From positions 157,688,691 to 157,752,690 of the forward strand of contig OW121740.1 of NCBI GenBank assembly GCA_933228675.1: a stretch of 64,000 bases of DNA, written 5' to 3'. The position numbers and the translations under genes were made by a program. Positions 56,930 to 64,000 of the stretch are shown piece by piece. The number at the start of each line of letters is the position of its first letter. Positions within the stretch are counted from its first letter, which is position 1. Under the pieces are notes generated by a model. The model was not told where the DNA came from, made no database searches, and saw only the letters and a program-made list of their open reading frames with translations. The DNA comes from Stomorhina lunata (Eukaryota > Arthropoda > Insecta > Diptera > Rhiniidae).

Positions 56930-57200
56930 TCAACGATCTAAATTTCGGTGAATTTTTTTCGTTCAATTTTTTATGTGGTTATGGTGAGGACCGCAAGCAA
57001 AACCGAACCATCTTACTTTTTCTTCAAAGAACAACGAAAACAATAAGTTTAGTAGAACTTTTTTGATATCCTGATATCTCCTAAACTGTATACGAAATTT
57101 AGTTATTTTCTTCTGCAGACTAAAACCAAGGTTCTTTCTAAAACCAAGGTCCTTATTAAAGTCGACATCAAGATTAAAGCCGTGAAACTATATTTGATCC
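56930..57200 (-). repeat. Dispersed repeat, copy in - orientation
   Basis: Reverse-complement match to 25630-25925: TTCGGTGAATTTTTTTCGTTC, ATCTCCTAAACTGTATACG, TTCTGCAGACTAAAACCA and GATTAAAGCCGTGAAACTAT appear in mirrored order. No coding capacity. Confidence 0.65.
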
Positions 57201-58180
57201 ATTAGCTACAGAGTTTGATCACCTTTTTTTTGCAGGTTCCCTTTCATATATTTTTGATGTCTCTGTTCCAAGCATTGCCATAATTATTCTCTCAGATATT
57301 TTCTTAATTAAATTCTTCTTCTGTTATCCTTGATTTCCAGAGGAGCAAGGTCCTCAAAATCAAATGCTTAATGCCTTCTAAATCAATGTCTCAGTCCATT
57401 AATATGCAACTCAATATCTCAGTCATTTCGTTATTATAAAAATCAAAGCTTGTTTGCTTCAGTCATTGTCTAAATCATTAACTTAGCCACTAATTTGTTT
57501 GAAAACTTCACAAATTACTTAGTCTTATTTTTAAAAGATTGACAACACTTTCTTACAGTTCAAATCAAAAGTGAGAGTTAGTATGAGAGAACAACAAATA
57601 TAAGAAATGGATAAGAGCAAAATCAAACACTCAAAATAAACACCTTTTGATATTGTTGTTGCTTAACAACAACAACAGCAACTATATTCGACTTAAAAAG
57701 AAAATACAAATTAAAAAGAAAAGCTACAACTTTTCACGAAACCCATATTATTGTAACTTAACTGAATGTCCAGTCTAATGGCTACAATTTTTACTTACAC
57801 TCATACAAATTCTGCTTTACTTACTCCGTAAAGGGAAAATGCACACTTACATATAAAGAAATAAATATCCTTAATAATAAGTTTAACATACTAAGACCTT
57901 AACTACGTCCTCGTTTTTTTATTGTTAGTTTTTATTTATATACTTTTTTTTACAATTTTTGCCTTCCCAAAGAAACTCTATAATTTTAAGGTTGTAACGT
58001 AAACTATGACGAAAGCAATCGAGTCCATGAATCTCAGCAAAATCTTTGGCTTTGGGTAAGTTTTTCTTCTAAGTTAAACACACAAGCACTCACACATATA
58101 AACCAGCTAGCAATTTGTTGATTGTTGACTATAATATCAGCAAAATGAGTCTTTTGGGATTCGTAAAGAAGATCAAAAAC
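57201..58180. other. No gene recognised
   Basis: Non-coding; contains a short AACAACAACAACAGCAAC run at about 57665 and otherwise nothing notable. Confidence 0.4.
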
Positions 58181-58184
58181 TGAT

Positions 58185-58258
58185 TAATAAGCTTGGTGAT
58201 CTAAAAAAGATTTCAAAAAGACTCATTAAAACGCTTAAAAAACTACTAGTTTACAAAA
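58185..58258. repeat. GGTGATC...AAAAAGACTC repeat, left part
   Basis: GCTTGGTGATCTAAAAAAGA then CAAAAAGACTCATTAAAACG matches the repeat at 59090-59250 on the other side of the LINE fragment. The LINE therefore probably inserted into, or was carried with, this repeat. Confidence 0.6.
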
Positions 58259-59025
58259 GCACAAACAATTCTTGCAGAATGTGTGCAGAAAACACTAGCG
58301 CTATTACTGTTGAATCTCGAGCAGCTGGGCTGGAAATCAATATTTTCAAGACAAAGATTATGCCTGGAGGCTATGGCGCAAACCCGTCGCCACACATCAA
58401 TGTGGATAACGAGGGTATTGGATGTGTAGGTACCTTTAATTATCTTGGTAGTTTGGTATCTACAAAAGGTGGCGGCGACGAGGATATTGAATCGCGTATT
58501 AATAAGGCAAAATCTGCATTCGGCATTCTCCGAACTATATGGAAATCTCGGCAAATATCAACAACAACTAAGTTACGAATATATAACTCGAATGTCAAGT
58601 CCATCTTTTATTACGGCTGCGAAACTTGGAAGCGCACAAATGCCATCGATAAGCACCTACAAATGCTTGCGGCAAATCCTTAATATATGGTGGCCAAATC
58701 GCATAAGAAATGAAGATCTACTAAAAGCTACAAACCAAATCCCTTCTTCTATAGAGGTATGTCAACGGAAATGGCGATGGATAGGCCACTCACTTCGAAG
58801 GCCAAATACCAACATTTCTCGACAAGCGCTTCGTTGGAATCCACAAGGAAGCAGTCGTCGTGTTGGTGCACCTGCTAGAACGTGGAGAAAGTCAATTGAT
58901 GGGGAGTTACAAGCAGCAAAATATTCATGGAATGATGTATGCCTAACATCTCGCAATTGAGTTCGATATAAAAGGATGATTGAGCCTCTATGCTCCACTG
59001 GGAGTCAAGGATAACAGAAGAAGTG
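58259..59025 (+). pseudogene. LINE family 2, 3' part of the reverse transcriptase ORF
   Basis: Two overlapping frames encode the C-terminal region of a non-LTR retrotransposon polyprotein. First frame: ESRAAGLEINIFKTKIM, then FNYLGSLVSTKG and FYYGCETWKRT. After a frameshift near 58670 the second frame has LRQILNIWWPNRIRNEDLL, WRWIGHSLRRPNTNISRQAL and PARTWRKSIDGEL. The gene-like end GAGCCTCTATGCTCCACTGG with GGATAACAGAAGAAG is the 3' end of the element. The 5' three-quarters are absent, as is usual for 5'-truncated LINE insertions. It is a different family from the element at 3390-5268. Confidence 0.87.
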
Positions 59026-59089
59026 TGCGGTCAAAATCTTATCGTGCAAACGATCCTAATACGACTGTTTTTTTTTTTTTTTTTTGTTA

Positions 59090-59700
59090 TTTTAATCAGT
59101 TTGGTGATCATAAAATACCACAAAAAGACTCAGAAAATACCTTGAAAGCGACTATTTGAAAGTAAAATGTGTGCAATCAGTCTGGTGATCAAAAAGTGTA
59201 CAAAAAGACTCAAAGGCGCTTAGCAAGCGACTAGTTAAAAATGACACAAAAAATCTTGTAAAATAAGCGTAATATAACTATTTTTAGGTGATAAAAAAAA
59301 TGCCGCAAAAAGACTCTTATCTCATTATGGGTAATGTGGCTTACTTGGCTAGTACGTCGACTACTAGGCATAACATATAATTTTCAGCAGCCTAGGTCTC
59401 GGCAACATCAATTTCTGTAATTATAAAAGCAACTTCACTGTTCTAAAAATAGATATTGACATGTTCTAAAAATAGATATACTGTGTTGAGTTTTATTCTT
59501 TTTCATTTTTTTTACAAATCTAGCAGAATGTGTGCAGTCATATTCTAATCACCAAAACGAGTCATTAAAGACTCGTTTTAAAGAGTCGCATGAAAAGATC
59601 ATTTTTGACTCATAAGTGATATCATAAATGATCATTTTAATCGTACAGTGAAGTCAAAAAAGACTCATATTTGATTAAAATTTTCCAAAAATGCTAGCTG
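59090..59700. repeat. AAAAAGACTC satellite-like and palindromic repeat
   Basis: Two units of about 80 bp at 59090-59250 (CAGTTTGGTGATCATAAAAT and CAGTCTGGTGATCAAAAAGT, each with CAAAAAGACTCA). Further on, 59520-59690 has AGACTCGTTTTAAAGAGTC and alternating GACTCA/TGAGTC words around GATCATTT, a small inverted-repeat cluster. The phrase GCAGAATGTGTGCAG occurs at about 58273 and 59523. Confidence 0.6.
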
Positions 59701-60379
59701 GGACATGAATAGTAAATATCATGTACCCATACACTCTAGAAACTTGCAAACTAACTCTCTTTTATGCTTCTAGCAAAATAAACTTAAGTAAACATTCGAA
59801 AAGGAGCAAATAGCAAACTTTAGATTTAGGCTAATTTAAGGAGTAGTAAATATTTAAGGATATGCTAACATCAAGAGCAAAGGCAAAGGTGTATTACACT
59901 ACATGTTTTGGCTGAAACTAGCCAAATAGAAACAACAACATTTTAAGTATTCTCATATATTTAGTTGTTAGTGTTTTTAGTGTAAAGTATATATTTGTTG
60001 TTAAACATTCCCTTTCTTATACAAAAAGAAAACCAGCTACAGATGTTTATTTGTTTGAATGTAAGTACTTAAACAAACACTTATATTTTTCATACATACA
60101 TAAGTAATTCTTTTCTTTTTTTCTTGAGTATTATTTAAGTGGCAGCAAATCAACATGCAATTTCAAAATCATTCATTTAATCTTAAACACAATTAATTTT
60201 CTTTGATGAAAATCACTATCATGATTTTTTCTCAAGCAAATTGACTTAAAATTAGATGTTATTTCAAAATAATACAGAAAGTGTGACAATTTAAAAGCAA
60301 ACATGATTGTCGTATACTATGAAAATGTTAAAATAATAATAATATTTTTCTGCATGCAGGTAAAGGTAAATTACAATTT
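59701..60379. other. No feature recognised
   Basis: Non-coding AT-rich sequence without identifiable repeats. Confidence 0.4.
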
Positions 60380-61520
60380 ATAAAGGGTGGTTAAATTGTA
60401 AGGGCCGATGTTGAATGTGAACCACACCTAAACGCCAAGTTTTTTTCCGAATCTTATTTGACATTTCTCTATTTCAGACTTACTCAATTTGAACCATGGA
60501 AAGATACATAATCCAACAACGTGCTAAAGTTATCTAGACTTATTATGAAAATGGGCGTTCAAATCAAAATGCATATCGTGCTCTTCGGGAATTTTTTTCA
60601 ATTTGATCGTCCAAATGCGTACAATCGCGAAAATCGTGGAAAAATTCGAGCAAACCGAGTCTGTAGAAGATGTGAGAACACCAGTGCATGCTCGTACTGC
60701 AGAAAATATTGCTGCTGTTCGCGATAGTGTGGCTGAAGAGCCGTCCACCTCAACTCGTCGTCGTGCCCAACAATTGCCCCTCGTTGATGAACATTATGCA
60801 TAAAGACTTGCATTTACACGCTAACAAGGTGCAATTGGCTCAAGAACTAAAGCCTCTTGACCATTCCAAACGTCGTGAATGGGCAGAATGGGGGCAAGAA
60901 ATTGCAACAGTGGATGATCAATTTTCGAAGAAAATCATCTTCAGTGATGAGGCACATTTTCACCTCAGTGGATTCGTCAATAAACAGAATTGCCGCATTT
61001 GGGCGAATGAGAATCCAAGAGTGATTGTCGAAAAACCAATGCACCCACAAAGAGTGACTGTTTGGTGCGGTTTATAAGCTGGCAGCATCATCGGGCCATA
61101 TTTTTTCCAAAATGAGGCCGGTCAGGCAGTTACTGTGATTGGTGTTCGCTAATGTGAGATTATAACGAACTTTTTATGGCCCGAATTGGAAGATATGGAT
61201 GTGGACGATATGTGGTTTCAGCAAGATGGTGCCACTTGCCACACAGCTAACGAAACAATGACTCTTTTGCACAACAAATTCAATGGCCGTGTTATCTCAC
61301 GTAATGGCGATGTCAATTGGACGCCAAGATCATGTGATTTGATACCGTTGGACTTTTTTCTTTGGGGTTATTAGAAAGAAAAGGTGTAAGTCGATAAGCC
61401 AGCAACAATTCAAGAGCTAAAGGATGAGATAATTCGGCACATTAACTGCATAGAACCTCCATTATGCCTCAGGGTCATCGAAAATTTGGACCATCGGATG
61501 GAGGTGGGCCACCGTGGTCG
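60380..61520 (+). pseudogene. Tc1/mariner-type transposase, dead copy 2
   Basis: Closely similar to the copy at 49034. ATG at 60496, stop (TAG) at about 60535, frame loss near 60590, stops at about 61075 and 61372. Recognisable blocks include KKIIFSDEAHFHLSGF, RVTVWCGL, MWFQQDGATCHT and LIPLDFFLWGY. It extends further 3' than copy 1 (LRVIENLDHRMEV) and ends near 61520, where it joins LINE sequence. The 5' end may reach 60380 (AAAGGGTGGTTAAATTGTAA), a candidate terminal repeat. Confidence 0.87.
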
Positions 61521-61524
61521 TGGA

Positions 61525-62540
61525 TAGATGAACAAGCTAGCCAAGCTGAATCAGCTGCAAGTAAAGGCGACATGAAGACGCTGGATGGAACACTTCAAGT
61601 CAACATTAATCCTACTGGATTAGAACCACTGACGGAAGTACATAATAAAACAAACCATGACAGTAGTTTTAATGGGATTTCAGTCATTAAAACAATATTA
61701 AAACAATACAAGAATTGTAGAAAGCCATTAACAAGGCCCCGGGCAATGACAATATCTCAGCGGAGATACTTTTATGTGATGTTCAAGGATCAACGAGACT
61801 CCAAACCCATTTGTGCGTAAAATATGGGAAGAAGAAGCTCTACCAACCTATTGGAATAAAGGTATACTAGTCAAAAAAGGTGACTCCAAACTACAATAAC
61901 TCTTCCAATACCGAGCAAAATTCTAAGTCCAGTAATTATGAACAAAACATCCGAAGCAGTTTCCGCTACACTCCGCGAAAATCAGTTTGGGTTCAGAGAG
62001 AACAGATCTTTTGTTGACCTAATCAACACAGTAAGAATAGTACTATAACAATGTAATGAAGTAGGCACTCCTATTTATTTAGAGTATATCGACTTTTTGA
62101 AGGCCTTCGACAGTGCCAATAGGAGCTATTAATGGAGGATTTTAGAAAATTTGTAATATGCCAACGAAAATTCTGAACTTAATTCCGGCATTGTACGTGG
62201 ATTTTAAATGTCAGGTCCTACATATAGGTAAATTATCTAACCATATAGGTAAATTATCTAACCCTAAATACTGGAATAAGACAAGGATGTATATTGTCAC
62301 TTATACTTTTTATCCTTGTCATCGACCACATAATTCGCTCGACACTGAATGGTAGATATACAATGGACACCTTTTAAACATCTCGAGAACTTGGAATACG
62401 AGAACTTGGAAAACACTAACGCTATCACTGCTGAATCTCGGGCAGCTGGGCAGGAAATCAATATTTCCAAAACAAAGATTATGCCTGCAGGTTATGACGC
62501 AAACCCGTCGACACACATAATGAGGTTAATAAGGCAAAAA
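61525..62540 (+). pseudogene. LINE family 2, broken internal fragment
   Basis: Directly follows the mariner-type end. Broken frames contain DEQASQAESAASKGDMKTL, the RT-region words KQYKNCRKPLTRPRAMT and ALYVDFKCQVLHIGKLS, and at the end ESRAAGQEINISKTKIM, also found at 58310. Many frameshifts and internal deletions. Same strand and family as 58259-59025. Confidence 0.82.
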
Positions 62541-62551
62541 TTGCAATCGTA

Positions 62552-62645
62552 GACCAAGCTTTGAAAGATTTTTCTCTACTTGGTATTTCCATCGAATTTT
62601 CGGACATCCTCTTTTACGAGTTCCCTCGGTATCGTTTTGATGATG
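62552..62645 (-). mobile_element. Scrap of LINE family 1
   Basis: AAGCTTTGAAAGATTTTTCT then TTTACGAGTTCCCTCGGTAT matches 3503-3585 of the first LINE in the same orientation. The two LINE families are directly adjacent here. Confidence 0.65.
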
Positions 62646-63865
62646 ACTCACGCATTTTATGTTTATTGACGAAGCCATTCAGGCAGAAATGAGCCTAATC
62701 GCTGAAGACTCCGAATTTCAGTAGTAAATTTTAATAATTTCGGCTCGTTGTTGGCTCGTACATCTTTCCGTCATGAAATTTCAAACCTTCCTGAAAAGAA
62801 ATGTCAAAAGAGCAGCAAGAAATATGGCGTCGTCTGCTATCCCCGTCGCTGTACTTTTGTAGCGTCCCTGTTGAAAACCACGATAATAGCAGATAATGAA
62901 ATCATGTGTTTCTTATAATTTGATTAATTCTGATGAAAGTATGTAAAAAAGCTAAGCTTAAAAGTATTTTTAAGCTCATTAAGCACATAACTTATCCGTG
63001 TAGTAACAGAACCAATGTTTGAATATGGCTTTAATAGGGACATAGCATTTTATATGAAAATTGTTATAAAGGTTCACATCTTATTAGTTTGAGGCTCGAT
63101 AATACGGTAATCTTGTTGCGAGATAAGTGACACTCCAGAGCTTATGCTGAAAGGATAGTATCCAGAGTGAAATGATTGACTGTCAGAACAATGAATAATG
63201 CCTTGATTTGTTATTTAGACTAAAAATGTCTTCAACTGTAACATTATTTTAACAGTCCTTGACAATCATTTTATTGGCTGCCGACACCAAAATCAATCAC
63301 TAATGCTAATGTTTGTCACAAATAATGCACAAACATCCAAACCAAAGCCACCTCAAATATTCCCTAAAAAACGTTGCATGTGCAAAATACAAAAATTTTG
63401 CAAGCGAACATTTGTTTCGGCTGATGTGAAACAAACTGATAAATTACCAAAGTTTCTTTTCTGATGGCAAGACAATAATTTATGCAACATTTCCGCAAAT
63501 TTCTCTTTAACTCTAGACGTTAAAGTCTAGAGACTAATGACGAGAAGAGCAATAAGAGGTCATCTGGTTTATAACTAACAAAAAAAAAGAACTTCGAAAT
63601 TTCGGTTGCCCTCAAATATTAACAGAGAACATGTAATTTGGACATTTTGGCAAACAAATTAAAGAAAAAGAAAAGTAAAACGCCATAAAAAGTTGACTTG
63701 TTCTACATAAAATTCTTAAACTGACATTTCGAAAGTGGAAGGAAAAATAATTCTTGAACATTCTTCTTAAGTCTTACAAGTCTTAAGTCTATAAATATCA
63801 AAGAAAAAATAAATAACTTATATTTTAATACGAAATATAATATAAAAGTTAAGTGTTTACACGTA
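62646..63865. other. No gene recognised
   Basis: Ordinary AT-rich non-coding sequence. A short perfect inversion CTCTAGACGTTAAAGTCTAGAG at about 63512 is the only structure noted. Confidence 0.4.
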
Positions 63866-63869
63866 ACCG

Positions 63870-64000
63870 TAAATTTTTTAATACCAAAAAATTTTCTATA
63901 GAAAATTTTTTAATATCGAAAAATTTTCTATAATGAATTTTAATATCGAAAAAATTTCTATAGAAAATTCAAACATCAAAAAATTTTCTCAAGAAAATTT
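63870..64000. repeat. TTTTCTATAGAAAA minisatellite, truncated by window end
   Basis: Units of AAAAATTTTCTATAGAAAAT with TTTAATATCG linkers, a further variant of the palindromic minisatellite family. It continues beyond the window. Confidence 0.75.

Overview
This is eukaryotic DNA, most likely from a higher fly (Diptera, possibly a calyptrate such as a blowfly or muscid; inference). The grounds are a very AT-rich background, many 58-72 nt introns with GTAAGT-type donors, mini-me/DINE-like dispersed repeats with GTCY runs, a BEL/Pao retrotransposon, decayed Tc1/mariner-type transposases and two families of non-LTR retrotransposon. No bacterial-style operon, rRNA gene, complete tRNA gene or CRISPR array was seen.

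Three host genes can be read exon by exon. Gene A (+ strand, 1784-9828, 5' end outside the window) encodes a secreted or surface protein with a long Asn-rich stretch, a run of six-cysteine EB/EGF-like modules, and a hydrophobic C-terminal anchor. Gene B (- strand, 15948 to 15235) is a complete three-exon gene for a 197-residue coiled-coil protein. Gene C (- strand, 53663 to 30576) is a complete four-exon gene for a 181-residue protein: signal peptide, two six-cysteine modules, hydrophobic C-terminus. A and C share exon logic (one cysteine module per phase-1 exon, anchor in the last short exon) and converge on each other with B between them. They look like distant members of one surface-protein family. 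Gene C is stretched to 23 kb by introns of 12.9 kb and 9.6 kb filled with repeats.

Most of the rest is repetitive. A nearly intact BEL/Pao element (32820-40162, LTRs identical apart from their first bases) lies antisense in the last intron of gene C, inside an AT-rich CATTATAATG array. It has a gag-pol ORF broken by one TAG and a separate downstream ORF that looks like a duplicated zinc-knuckle plus protease-like module without the catalytic aspartate. Large palindromic minisatellites occupy 6.87-9.46, 16.07-18.27, 19.56-23.11, 41.46-43.49 and 54.31-56.36 kb, and run off the right edge. A 354-bp perfect inverted repeat with a 73-nt spacer (19856-20636) sits inside one of them and is the best candidate for an unusual functional locus (hairpin RNA) or else an assembly fold-back. 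Mini-me-like repeats, several inverted-repeat MITE-like elements, two dead mariner-type copies and fragments of two LINE families fill much of the remainder.

All calls come from reading and hand translation. Splice sites were accepted only where reading phase, cysteine pattern and consensus agreed.
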